A stretch of 64,000 bases of DNA, taken from Candidatus Chloroploca asiatica (GTDB lineage Bacteria; Chloroflexota; Chloroflexia; Chloroflexales; Chloroflexaceae). Position numbers and translations under genes: made by a program. Within the stretch, counting starts at the first letter, position 1; every line of letters begins with the position of its first letter. The stretch is taken from contig NZ_LYXE01000170.1 of NCBI RefSeq assembly GCF_002532075.1, positions 62,001 to 126,000 of the forward strand. Direction: 5' to 3'. The notes beneath the pieces are model-generated. The model searched no databases. It saw nothing but the letters and a program-made list of their open reading frames with translations, and was not told the origin of the DNA. Positions 46,516 to 54,760 of this stretch are shown here, piece after piece.

Positions 46516-47988
46516 ATGGAATTAAACGATCTTCAGGCTCAGCGTGCGGCTAAACTTGAACGCCTCAAATCCGCCGGTGTCGAGCCTTATCCAACCCGCG
46601 CCCACCGTAGCCATACTCTTGCCGAGGTCATGGCTCATTTTGATACGTTGCAGGCTGAGCAGACTGAGCTTACGGTGACCGGACGCATTGTGGGTGCCCG
46701 TCGCATTATGGGCAAACTCGCGTTTGCCCATATCGAGGACGGCACGGCAACGCTCCAGCTCTGGCTCAGCCGTGCTGACCTTGGTGATCACTGGTTTGAG
46801 CGCTTTCGCGACGATCTTGACACCTTCGATATTGTGCAGGCGACTGGTACGCTGCGCCGGACGAAGACCGGTGAGGCGTCACTCTTTGTGATGAGCCTGA
46901 CGATGCTTGCCAAGGCCCTCAATCCTCCTCCCGAAAAGTGGGCCGGGCTGGCTGATGTTGAAGAGCGCCATCGTCAGCGTTACCTTGATCTGATCGTCAA
47001 TGCCGAGGTACGTGACGTCTTTCGGGCACGGGCGGCTGCCGTGACGGCGATGCGCCGGGTGCTTGATGAGCGGGGGTTTCTCGAAGTAGAAACGCCGGTG
47101 CTTCAGCCGCTCTATGGGGGGGCCGCTGCACGACCGTTCAAGACCTTCCACAATACCCTTGGCCAGGAACTCTACCTGCGTATCGCAACCGAGCTCTACC
47201 TCAAGCGCTTGATCGTAGGCGGGTTTCCCGGGGTCTACGAGATCGGCAAAAACTTCCGCAACGAGGGGGTCGACCGTAGTCACAACCCCGAGTTCACCAT
47301 GATGGAATGTTATCAGGCCTATGCCGATTATCATGATATGATGGATCTGGTCGAGGCGTTGATGCGTGCGATGGCAATTGCCGTGACCGGAAGCCCGCAG
47401 GCTACCTATCAGGGCCAGGTGATTGATTTCGCAGGTACCTGGCCGCGGCTGTCGATGACGGCGGCGCTTGTCGAACAGACCGGGATTGATATCAGTGAGG
47501 CTGATGATCTCGCAACGCTTCACCAGGCCATCACTGCCCGCACCCTGAAGGTCGAACGCAAAGAGACCTGGGCGAAACAGGTTGATGAGTTGTTCAGCGT
47601 CTATGTGCAACCCTTGCTGATCCAGCCAACCTTTATCATTGATTATCCAGTGGCGCTCTCGCCGCTGGCCAAGCGCAAGCCTGACGAACCAGCCTTCACT
47701 GAACGCTTCGAGGCTTTTGCGGTCGGTATGGAACTGGGCAATGCCTTTACCGAATTGAACGACCCCTTTGACCAGGAACAGCGTTTTCTCGATCAGGGGC
47801 GCGATTTTGCCGCCGGTGATGACGAAGCCCATCAGATGGATCGTGACTATCTGAACGCTCTGATGTATGGGATGCCGCCAACGGGTGGCCTCGGAATGGG
47901 GATTGACCGCATCCTCATGGTGTTAACTGACCGTCCTACTATTCGTGAGGTCATTCTCTTCCCCCATATGCGTCGGCGCGAATCATAA
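46516..47988 (+). CDS. lysS: Lysyl-tRNA synthetase, class II
   Basis: 490 residues. OB fold [20 protein letters not shown], class II motif 1 around [20 protein letters not shown], motif 2 [20 protein letters not shown] and motif 3 [19 protein letters not shown] are intact. It attaches lysine to tRNA-Lys in the cytoplasm. ATG 46516 is chosen as the first family-like start; the AGGG upstream is far, so the start is moderately certain. It is co-directional with greA and is followed after 15 nt by a small toxin-antitoxin-like pair. Confidence 0.96.
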   Translation: MELNDLQAQRAAKLERLKSAGVEPYPTRAHRSHTLAEVMAHFDTLQAEQTELTVTGRIVGARRIMGKLAFAHIEDGTATLQLWLSRADLGDHWFERFRDDLDTFDIVQATGTLRRTKTGEASLFVMSLTMLAKALNPPPEKWAGLADVEERHRQRYLDLIVNAEVRDVFRARAAAVTAMRRVLDERGFLEVETPVLQPLYGGAAARPFKTFHNTLGQELYLRIATELYLKRLIVGGFPGVYEIGKNFRNEGVDRSHNPEFTMMECYQAYADYHDMMDLVEALMRAMAIAVTGSPQATYQGQVIDFAGTWPRLSMTAALVEQTGIDISEADDLATLHQAITARTLKVERKETWAKQVDELFSVYVQPLLIQPTFIIDYPVALSPLAKRKPDEPAFTERFEAFAVGMELGNAFTELNDPFDQEQRFLDQGRDFAAGDDEAHQMDRDYLNALMYGMPPTGGLGMGIDRILMVLTDRPTIREVILFPHMRRRES

Positions 47989-48003
47989 GGGGAGGTGGCG
48001 TGA

Positions 48004-48219
48004 ATGCCACGATCGTTTACGATTGAGCGTGAGAATTTGCCGGCCGTTGTGCAAGGCTGGCTTCGTGCCGCAGGGCTTGGTGAAGAGGAACTCGTTGAGT
48101 TGATCTTTACCGAGCAAGAAATTTTGCTCCGTCGCCCGATGAGCCCGCAGTTGCGCGATTGGGCAAAAGGTGTGAGTGATAAATACGACCAGGCGTTTCG
48201 CCAAATTACTGGCTTGTAA
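48004..48219 (+). CDS. Small AbrB/MazE-like protein, probable antitoxin partner
   Basis: 71 residues. The N-terminus (LPAVVQGWLRAAGL, LVELIFTEQEILLRRP) resembles the SpoVT/AbrB swapped-hairpin antitoxin fold, followed by a charged C-terminal tail (DWAKGVSDKYDQAFRQI) that would bind the toxin. GGGGAGG lies 7-9 nt before the ATG. Its stop overlaps the start of a Doc-like gene (TAATG), the arrangement of type II toxin-antitoxin pairs. Such proteins neutralise the toxin and repress their own operon; no operator is evident between lysS and this gene, so it may be read from the greA-lysS promoter. Confidence 0.65.
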   Translation: MPRSFTIERENLPAVVQGWLRAAGLGEEELVELIFTEQEILLRRPMSPQLRDWAKGVSDKYDQAFRQITGL

Positions 48220-48623
48220 TGATCCACTATCTGACCAAAGATGATCTGCTTGATCTGCATGCGTATGCCGTAGAACGCTACGGGGGTCTTCTGGGCATCA
48301 AGAGTCAGGATCGTCTCCAGACCGTATTGAGTGCGCCGCAACAAGAGATGTTCGGGGCTGAACTCTATCCTGATTTGTGTAGCAAAGCTGCCGTGCTTGT
48401 CTATATGCTGGTCAAGAGCCATCCCTTTGTGGGGGCAAATGATGCAACTGCATTGTTGGTTCTGTTGCGGTTTCTTGAGATCAATGGGGCCGCATTGCAG
48501 GCAGCGATCGGGGCGGCAGAACTGGCGTGGATCTTTCGGGCCTTGAATCACTCTGATCTTGATAAAGCGGGCCTCGAGCAGTGGCTGCGCGAAAGCGTCG
48601 TACAGCCTGAGGGGGCAGCATGA
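48219..48623 (+). CDS. Doc/Fic-like protein with a degenerate Fic motif
   Basis: 134 residues, Doc size. Helical core LTKDDLLDLHAYAVERYGGL and VYMLVKSHPFVGANDATALL match the death-on-curing family. The Fic motif HxF(D/E)(A/G)N(K/G)RTA here reads HPFVGANDATA (68-78): His68 and Asn74 stay, but the acidic position is Gly72, Lys is Asp75 and Arg is Ala76. The catalytic His is present but the residues that bind the nucleotide phosphates are lost, so phosphorylation of EF-Tu is doubtful. One-base overlap with the antitoxin-like gene and a 4-nt ATGA overlap with the epimerase mean it sits in the lysS operon. Confidence 0.75.
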   Translation: MIHYLTKDDLLDLHAYAVERYGGLLGIKSQDRLQTVLSAPQQEMFGAELYPDLCSKAAVLVYMLVKSHPFVGANDATALLVLLRFLEINGAALQAAIGAAELAWIFRALNHSDLDKAGLEQWLRESVVQPEGAA

Positions 48624-49618
48624 CAAGGGTTTTGATCAATGGGATCGATAGTCACCTGGGGGCACAGGTGGCGCAGCGGCTCAGTGTCTTTCCTGAGGTG
48701 AGCATTATTGGGGTAGGACGCAAAACGCCGCCTGCCCCAGTTGGTCGCGCTGACTGGCTTCTTGCCCATTTGAGCGGTTTGCAGATGGTCGAATTGCTTC
48801 GCGCCGAGGCGGTTGATGTTGTTGTCCAGCTTGCCTTCGTTGAAAATGGGGCCAGTCGCGAAGAAGCTGTCCAACAGAATGTGCTCGGCTCGATGGAGTT
48901 GCTAGGGGCCTGTGCTAAAGCTGACGTGCAGCGCGTGGTGTTGCGTAGCCATACGGCCCTCTATGGGGCGAGTCCGCTGAATCCAACGTATATCACTGAA
49001 CATCGCCCGCTTGCCAAAATCAATAGCCCGGGTTGGCTCCGCGATGTTTCGGAAGTGGAACACTTTAGCGCAGAGTTTGCCGCCCGCCATCCGCAATTGA
49101 TGCTTGTGCCGGTGCGCTGTGCCCCACTGATTGGTGAGACCTCCCCCCTGGTTACGTATCTCCGGCAGCCTAACCCATCTATGCTCGCTGGATTCGACCC
49201 CTGTTTGCAGTTGCTACATCTGGAAGATGCCGCTGCTGGGTTCGCGCTGGCGGCGTTATCACATGCGCCGGGGCCCTTCAATCTCGCCTCGAGCGATACG
49301 ATCTGTCTTTCGCAGGCGATCAAACTGGCCGGTGGAAGACCAAACATGGTTCTTGAGCCAGTAGTCGCATTGGCCCTCGCGATGGGGAACCGGGCGATCC
49401 TCGGTCGCTGGCCGTTTGAGTTGAGTTTCTTACGCCATAGCTGCATTGTTGATACCTGCCGTGCCCATGGTGACCTCGGGTGGAACCCAGAGCATAGCGC
49501 AGTCGATGCGTTGATGGCCTTGCAAGCTGATGAGCCTGATCTGGCACGCCGTGAACTGGCCGCCGAAGCCTTGCGTGCCTTTTTAGAGCGTCGGAGCGAA
49601 GGAGTGCATGATGAGTGA
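48620..49618 (+). CDS. NAD-dependent epimerase/dehydratase (extended SDR)
   Basis: 332 residues. The Rossmann glycine loop INGIDSHLGAQVAQRL (about 6-21) is unusual for the family's GGxGxxG (Gly-Ile-Asp-Ser-His-Leu-Gly), and the usual YxxxK pair is not obvious. HTALYGASPLNPTYITEHRPL and SPGWLRDVSEVE fill the substrate-binding half. The overall fold is SDR, but catalysis may be altered or absent. ATGA overlap with the Doc-like gene upstream and an 8-nt overlap with the acyltransferase downstream indicate translational coupling. A similar epimerase-acyltransferase pair occurs in actinobacteria. Confidence 0.75.
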   Translation: MTRVLINGIDSHLGAQVAQRLSVFPEVSIIGVGRKTPPAPVGRADWLLAHLSGLQMVELLRAEAVDVVVQLAFVENGASREEAVQQNVLGSMELLGACAKADVQRVVLRSHTALYGASPLNPTYITEHRPLAKINSPGWLRDVSEVEHFSAEFAARHPQLMLVPVRCAPLIGETSPLVTYLRQPNPSMLAGFDPCLQLLHLEDAAAGFALAALSHAPGPFNLASSDTICLSQAIKLAGGRPNMVLEPVVALALAMGNRAILGRWPFELSFLRHSCIVDTCRAHGDLGWNPEHSAVDALMALQADEPDLARRELAAEALRAFLERRSEGVHDE

Positions 49619-50966
49619 TGACGTGCGTCAAAACCAGCGGCCTGAAGAGCAGCCTGGTGAGATCGAGGAGGAGATCTCGGTCATGAGTGCGCCCCCACCG
49701 CCTGCGCCTCGCAAGCCTGCAGCATCGGGCAAGCGGAATACGCCACCACCTAAACCGCCCGTACTTGCCGAAGAAGAAGAGGAGATCGTCGTGACGACCC
49801 CCCCTCCACCCGTGCAACGTGTGCGCACACCGACGCCTCCTCCCTTCTGGAGTGATCGGCAGAATGATCACGCGCCTGATGATGATGTGCCGATTAGTGG
49901 GGCGAGTGCCAGCAGTCTCTATGAGAACGAGCTTGAATTGCGCAATCTTGCCGAGCAGACCAATACCAATGTGGATGCAATGGGCAAACTCGCTGCAGGC
50001 ACCCTCAAGTTGATTGCTGATAATATGCGCCAGATGACTGACCAGCAGATCGAGCGGGTCAACGAGATGCTGCGCGGTATTGATCTGAAGGATTATCTCG
50101 ATCCGGCCTTCTGGGAGGGCATCGGGATGATTTTGCGGTATCAGGTTGATGAGCAGGTGGCCTTTATCAAACGACGGATGAGTGGTCAGTATGAGACTGA
50201 TGCGTACGGCATGGATCGCGAAATCATCGATCTTGTCCGCCCGTCACTGATGTTTCTCTACCGTACCTGGTGGCGCGTCTCGGTCGAAGGGCTTGAGCAT
50301 GTGCCCGCTGAGGGTCGAGCGCTACTGGTGGGCAACCATAGTGGTGTGTTGCCGTGGGATGGTGCGATGATTGCCACGGCGGTCGCCGAAGAGCATCCGG
50401 CCCAGAATCAGCGCATTGTGCGTAGTATGCATTTGCACTGGTTTAGCACCCTGCCGTTTGTGGCTCCCGCCCTCGCTGCGCTCGGTCAGGTGCCCGGTCT
50501 CCCCGAAAATGCGATCCGGTTGCTCGAACAGGATGAACTGGTCAGTGTCTTTCCCGAGGGCTTGAAGGGGGTAGGCAAGCTCTTCAAAGATCGGTACAAA
50601 CTGGCGCGCTTTGGGCGCGGTGGCTTTGTCCAGGCGGCGATTCGTGCTCAGGCTCCGATTGTGCCTGTGGCGGTCGTCGGGGCCGAAGAGATCTACCCGA
50701 TGTTTGCCAATGCCGAGAATCTCGCGAAATTGCTGGGGATGCCCTACTTCCCGTTGACGCCCTTCTTCCCGTGGCTCGGGCCGCTCGGCTTTATTCCTTT
50801 GCCAACTCGCTGGAGCATTACTTTCTGCGAGCCGCTACGCACCGATATGTATGACCCTGCGGAAGCTGATGATCCGCTGACCGTGCTTGGCCTCTCAGAG
50901 CTCGTGCGGACGACGATTCAAGAGACGATCGATCGTCGCCTCGAAGAACGATCCTCGATCTTTTGA
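49611..50966 (+). CDS. Lysophospholipid acyltransferase (PlsC-like) with disordered N-terminus
   Basis: 451 residues. The first ~95 are Pro- and Glu-rich, low complexity (SAPPPPAPRKPAAS), probably disordered. A helical segment (about 100-195) precedes the acyltransferase domain with LLVGNHSGVLPWDG (catalytic His, Asp in the longer NHSGxxPWD form) and FPEGLKGVGK (acyl-acceptor FPEG motif). It likely acylates a glycerolipid or lipid-linked sugar at the membrane. ATG 49611 has AAGGAG 6 nt upstream (ATG 49608 also possible). It ends the greA-lysS transcription unit and is followed by a long hairpin. Confidence 0.85.
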   Translation: MSDDVRQNQRPEEQPGEIEEEISVMSAPPPPAPRKPAASGKRNTPPPKPPVLAEEEEEIVVTTPPPPVQRVRTPTPPPFWSDRQNDHAPDDDVPISGASASSLYENELELRNLAEQTNTNVDAMGKLAAGTLKLIADNMRQMTDQQIERVNEMLRGIDLKDYLDPAFWEGIGMILRYQVDEQVAFIKRRMSGQYETDAYGMDREIIDLVRPSLMFLYRTWWRVSVEGLEHVPAEGRALLVGNHSGVLPWDGAMIATAVAEEHPAQNQRIVRSMHLHWFSTLPFVAPALAALGQVPGLPENAIRLLEQDELVSVFPEGLKGVGKLFKDRYKLARFGRGGFVQAAIRAQAPIVPVAVVGAEEIYPMFANAENLAKLLGMPYFPLTPFFPWLGPLGFIPLPTRWSITFCEPLRTDMYDPAEADDPLTVLGLSELVRTTIQETIDRRLEERSSIF

Positions 50967-50996
50967 GCCCTCGTTCTCCCAAAACATCCACCAAAC

Positions 50997-51038
50997 GCAC
51001 CCAAAAAATACCAGTTCATGCTGGTATTTTTTGGGTGC
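50997..51038 (+). terminator. 18-bp perfect palindrome with T6
   Basis: Arms 50997-51014 and 51021-51038, loop TTCATG, with TTTTTT in the 3' arm; likely terminator of the acyltransferase operon. Confidence 0.8.
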
Positions 51039-51500
51039 AAAACACGCCTTCAGACAGCGCCTCTTATACCATTTACCGTTGAAGAGGCCACATGGTCACC
51101 CTGAGTACCACGTGGCCCACGGGCCAGTGATGCCGTGAGCAACCAGGGTGTTGCACCGGCCCGCCCATGTCACCCCGAACCCTTCGACTGCGCGCAGGGT
51201 CCACTCCGTGAGGGGTCTTCCATGACGATCAGGGCAGATTCCTCACGGCGCCTGCGGCTTCGTGAGGAATGACCGCGGAGGCGTTGCGCTCCGACCATGA
51301 GGTTGTGTTGCTTGGACAAGGTTCGTAGGCACTTGACAGTTTGCGCCCTACGTAGTGGTAGTGCCGACTGTAGTCGGCTGAGGCCGACTACAGTCGGCAC
51401 TACGTCTTAGGAGCGCAGTGAAGGGTCGCAGGCTTCTCAACGGCAGCGATGCTTCGCTGCGCTCAGCATGACAAAGCGGTACCTTCAAGCGTCATTGGTA
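51039..51500. repeat. Mosaic of dispersed palindromic repeats, incl. copy 2 of the TGAG element (51313-51404)
   Basis: No gene. The flank 51313-51352 and the palindrome 51358-51378 / 51383-51403 (loop TGAG) match copy 1 at 35343-35430 with compensatory arm changes. 51060-51110 matches 30421-30464, and 51444-51472 matches the complement of about 30457-30484. Sequences around 51176-51270 contain a CCCTTCGACTGCGCGCAGGG-type repeat and a self-complementary CTCACGAAGCCGCAGGCGCC-type stem. The block lies between the acyltransferase and the convergent phosphatase. Confidence 0.7.
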
Positions 51501-52409
51501 TCACTCGAGCAGAGCAATGCGCAACTGCGCCAGATCCTCCTCTTGCAAACCAAGCCCCTCACGGACATAGGCATCAAATGAGCCGTAGATGCGATCAATT
51601 GTCGCAAACGCTGTTTGTAAATAGGCGGCTTCAACCCCAAGAAGTTGCCGCACGAGGCTCGCGGCATGCTCGCCACGGGTCAAGCGAATCAACGCTAACT
51701 CACGCCGGCGTGCGCTGATGGTATACTCATTCGACCGCAAATAGTCGGCCAGAATCGTCTCGCCAGGGACACCGAGCAAGTGCAAGGTGAGGGCTGCCGC
51801 AAAACCCGTGCGGTCTTTGCCCGCAGTACAGTGAAAGAGCAACGGTGCGCCCTCAGTCGTCTGGACTGTCTGAATAAATTGGCGAAATGACGGTGTAAAG
51901 CAGGTAATAAACTGTTCGTTGGCTTCGCTGAGCAGCGCAGCGGGATCAATGCCATCAAGGTCTCCGCGCTCAAAACGTTCGCGGAGATCAGCCATCAGGC
52001 TGCTCGTCTCTTCGAGAATGGGAATTTCGACGACGTTGATGCCATGTTTGGCTGGCAAACGGTTGGGTTGCCGTACACGCTCGGCCTCGCTGCGCAGATC
52101 AATCAGGGTGACCAGGCCCAGTTGCTTCAGCACCTGCTGATCACGACGGCTCAGATGGTGCAGGTGATCGGAACGATAGAGCGACCCCCAGCGAACCCGC
52201 TGCCCGTCGTGGGTAGGATACCCACCCAGATCGCGCAAATTAGCGACACCGGCAAGCTTGATGCGTCGGTGAGCCTCGCGACGCTCAGGCGGCATGGCTG
52301 CCGGATGCGTAACTAGACGCTTCCTCCCCCGGTTGAACCTGTGCAGGAGCAGCCCCATAACCGCCAACCCCATGCTTAAAACAGTTGTAGAACGGAGCAA
52401 TGTGTGCAT
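51501..52409 (-). CDS. Tyrosine/serine phosphatase (DSP/PTP-like), membrane-anchored
   Basis: 302 residues. A short N-terminal hydrophobic stretch (LLRSTTVLSMGLAVMGLLL, about 4-22) may anchor it. The P-loop signature is HCTAGKDRTGFAAAL (Cys nucleophile, Arg), with LRDLGGYPTHDG and YRSDHLHHLS typical of the bacterial tyrosine-phosphatase/lipid phosphatase family (PF13350-type). The Lys-Asp in the P-loop is often seen in phosphoinositide-capable members. AGGACA lies about 8 nt before ATG 52409. It is divergent from the GntR-PBP gene across a perfect 10-bp inverted repeat. Confidence 0.88.
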   Translation of the reverse strand: MHTLLRSTTVLSMGLAVMGLLLHRFNRGRKRLVTHPAAMPPERREAHRRIKLAGVANLRDLGGYPTHDGQRVRWGSLYRSDHLHHLSRRDQQVLKQLGLVTLIDLRSEAERVRQPNRLPAKHGINVVEIPILEETSSLMADLRERFERGDLDGIDPAALLSEANEQFITCFTPSFRQFIQTVQTTEGAPLLFHCTAGKDRTGFAAALTLHLLGVPGETILADYLRSNEYTISARRRELALIRLTRGEHAASLVRQLLGVEAAYLQTAFATIDRIYGSFDAYVREGLGLQEEDLAQLRIALLE

Positions 52410-52495
52410 GGTGATGTCCTGATTTGTTGTCTGATGTTGCTTCATTTTACCATTGTACCAGTTTACCGGTAGATAAGGCGCAGGGTAGCGTGGGT

Positions 52496-52526
52496 GCATG
52501 TTTGGTAGCGAAACCGCCAAACATGC
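52496..52526. promoter_or_regulatory. 10-bp inverted repeat in the divergent phosphatase/GntR-PBP region
   Basis: GCATGTTTGG (52496-52505) and CCAAACATGC (52517-52526) with an 11-nt spacer. It could be the operator for the adjacent GntR-type regulator or another palindrome of the family. A TTGACA lies at 52546 but no good -10 follows. Confidence 0.5.
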
Positions 52527-52590
52527 ATTCAATCTGTGGTATGATTGACACTGTTGTCACTATGATATCTATGCCAATGATGGTGCCTCA

Positions 52591-53706
52591 ATGGAGTGGT
52601 TACACCTCGACCGCCATGCTGCCGAACCGATGTATCGGCAGATTGTGGCTCAGGTCAAAGCAGCGTGTGCGCGTGGTCAGTTACGGCCAGGTGATCGTTT
52701 GCCAACGATACGCGCCCTTGCCGAACACCTCGGGCTGCATCGCAATACGGTGCTGCTCGCCTATCAAGAACTGAGTAATCAGGGCGTGATTGAAAGCCGC
52801 CCTGGGCGCGGGGCCTCTATTGCTGAACCCGTACGCTCACCTGAGGCAGCCGTTCGCCTTCAGGCAACTGTTGAGACCCTGGTGCGCGATGGCTTGGCTG
52901 CGGGGATCAGCCTCGAGGCTCTGACCACGCTGGTACGCGAAGAGGGTGAGCGCTGGCGTCCTGCGTCGCTCCCCATGCGGCAAGCGGTGACAGGGAACGA
53001 GCGACAGGTACGCTTCGAGGGGAGCCACGACTTCTCGCTTGATCTGCTCGGGCGCGAGTTGCACAAACTCGATCCTGGTCTTGACCTGAAATGGCAGGCG
53101 GTGGGGAGCATGGCAGGACTGCGGGCACTCGTGAATGGTGAAGCAGATCTGGCGGGGATGCATCTGCTTGACCCCATCACGGGAACCTACAACCAAGCGG
53201 CGATCGCGGCGCTTGCACCTGCTGGCACCATTCAACTGATCACCCTGGCCGAACGCGAGCAGGGCTTGATTGTCCGCCATGGCAACCCCTTCGGACTACG
53301 CACTATCGCAGACCTGGCCCAACCAGGGCTGCGTTTTGTCGCACGCCAGCCAGGATCGGGGACGGCGGCACTCTATCACCACCTGCTCACCCAGGCTGGC
53401 CTCACACCTGGACAGCTTGAGCCTCCCGTTCGCACGGTGACAACCCACCTTGCGGCAGCCGCAGCGGTTGCCTCGCACCGTGCCGATGTCGCCCTGGGCC
53501 TGCATACTGCGGCAAAAGCTATGGATCTCGCTTTTATCCCCTTAACCATCGAACGTTATGACCTTGCTGTGCGCACGAGTGATATGGACACCCCGTGGTT
53601 TGCCTCATTGCTCGAAACGCTCGTAACACCTGCATTGCATTCTGCCATTCAGGCGCTGCCCGGATATGATGCGATGCATACGGCGTGGATGCCTCATATG
53701 CCATAG
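52591..53706 (+). CDS. GntR-type HTH fused to a PBP-like domain, tungstate/molybdate regulator
   Basis: 371 residues. GntR winged helix 1-70 (EPMYRQIVAQVKAACARGQL, LPTIRALAEHLGLHRNTVLL); residues 75-120 form a helical linker. The C-terminal ~240 residues are a periplasmic-binding-protein-like domain (PF12727 type) with FSLDLLGRELHKLDPGLDLK, GSMAGLRALVNGEADLAG, LTLAEREQGLIVRHGN and RQPGSGTAALYHHLL. The PBP domain should sense the oxyanion directly. It is followed after 94 nt by tupA in the same direction, so it most likely controls oxyanion uptake. GGTG lies before the ATG. Confidence 0.85.
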   Translation: MEWLHLDRHAAEPMYRQIVAQVKAACARGQLRPGDRLPTIRALAEHLGLHRNTVLLAYQELSNQGVIESRPGRGASIAEPVRSPEAAVRLQATVETLVRDGLAAGISLEALTTLVREEGERWRPASLPMRQAVTGNERQVRFEGSHDFSLDLLGRELHKLDPGLDLKWQAVGSMAGLRALVNGEADLAGMHLLDPITGTYNQAAIAALAPAGTIQLITLAEREQGLIVRHGNPFGLRTIADLAQPGLRFVARQPGSGTAALYHHLLTQAGLTPGQLEPPVRTVTTHLAAAAAVASHRADVALGLHTAAKAMDLAFIPLTIERYDLAVRTSDMDTPWFASLLETLVTPALHSAIQALPGYDAMHTAWMPHMP

Positions 53707-53733
53707 GTTGAGGGTTGGATCCCTCAACCTATG
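53702..53733 (+). terminator. 13-bp palindrome overlapping the regulator stop codon
   Basis: Arms 53702-53714 and 53721-53733, loop TTGGAT; the stop TAG (53704-53706) is inside the 5' arm. A GGGGC-TAC-GCCCC mini-hairpin follows at 53738-53750. Confidence 0.7.
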
Positions 53734-53800
53734 ACGAGGGGCTACGCCCCAAACGTACCTGCTTTCGCTGGTGTGTTCGACTTTTGAAAGGAGTATGCGC

Positions 53801-54676
53801 TTGAGCAAAACCGGATCTCTTCTGGCTATCCTGATCATGCTGGTCGCATTGGTTGCTTGCGGTACGCCACCTCAGGTTCCCCATGCAGAACCTGCAGCGC
53901 CACAGGTGTTGCGTTTGGCGACGACAACCTCGACCGCCGACTCGGGTCTGCTTGAGGCGATCTTGCCCGATTTTGAAGAGCGCTTTAATGCACGCGTCGA
54001 AGTGATTGCGGTTGGCACAGGCCAGGCACTGGCGCTTGGGCAGAGTGGTGATGTTGATGTGGTGCTGGTGCATGCCCGTGCCCGTGAAGATGCTTTTGTG
54101 GCCGAGGGCTATGGCATCAATCGTCGCGATGTGATGTATAACGATTTTGTGGTCGTTGGCCCTGCGGCTGATCCCGCCGGGATTGCGGGTATCGCAACTG
54201 CGGCTGAGGCCTTCGCGATGATTGCCGAGACGGGATCAGTATTTGCCGCACGGGGCGATGACAGCGGTACTTCAACCGCTGAACTGGGGATCTGGCGATC
54301 AATCGGAATCACACCGACGGCTGAACTAAACTGGTATCGTTCACTCGGGCAGGGCATGGGTGAAACATTGATTACCGCAAACGAGCAAGAAGCTTATACG
54401 CTCACTGATCGCGGCACGTTTCTTGCGATGCGTGACAGTGTGCCCGACCTCACGATCCTGGTTGGTGGAGCGACGGTCGCCGAGAATCAGGATCCGCGTT
54501 TGCGCAATCCGTATGGCGTTATCCCTGTCAATCCAGAACGACACGAAGGCCTTCAGGCGGCCCTGGCTGAAGAGTTTGCGACCTGGCTCACCTCACCCGA
54601 AACGCAGGTGATGATTGGTGCGTATGGTACCGAGCGTTTTGGGCAACCGCTCTTTTATCCTGCAGCAACGCAATGA
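53801..54676 (+). CDS. tupA: Tungstate/molybdate ABC transporter substrate-binding lipoprotein
   Basis: 291 residues from TTG 53801. A lipobox VALVAC (Cys about 22) follows the signal helix. The oxyanion-binding LATTTSTADSGLLEAIL, EVIAVGTGQALALGQSGDVD, VMYNDFVVVGP and FAARGDDSGTST segments are TupA-typical, including the two loops of Thr/Ser residues that hold tungstate. ATG 53795 has AAAGGAG only 1 nt away, so the TTG 7 nt after GGAG is preferred, though other annotators may take ATG. It works with TupB and TupC. Confidence 0.9.
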   Translation: MSKTGSLLAILIMLVALVACGTPPQVPHAEPAAPQVLRLATTTSTADSGLLEAILPDFEERFNARVEVIAVGTGQALALGQSGDVDVVLVHARAREDAFVAEGYGINRRDVMYNDFVVVGPAADPAGIAGIATAAEAFAMIAETGSVFAARGDDSGTSTAELGIWRSIGITPTAELNWYRSLGQGMGETLITANEQEAYTLTDRGTFLAMRDSVPDLTILVGGATVAENQDPRLRNPYGVIPVNPERHEGLQAALAEEFATWLTSPETQVMIGAYGTERFGQPLFYPAATQ

Positions 54677-54694
54677 GTCTCTGAACGAGGTCTG

Positions 54695-54745
54695 GTTGCC
54701 CTCCTGAGCGTGCGAGCCAGAGGCCCGCACGTTCAGGAGGGCAAC
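54695..54745 (+). terminator. 20-bp palindrome between tupA and tupB
   Basis: Arms 54695-54714 and 54726-54745 with one wobble and an 11-nt loop, between two genes of the same operon. It may reduce downstream transcription or protect the tupA mRNA so that more binding protein than permease is made. Confidence 0.7.
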
Positions 54746-54760
54746 ATCAGAAAAGATAGC

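Noticed and set aside
48004-48623. Active plasmid-addiction toxin-antitoxin module
   Set aside because: The Fic motif lacks its acidic, Lys and Arg residues, and the pair is inside a housekeeping operon with no own promoter seen.
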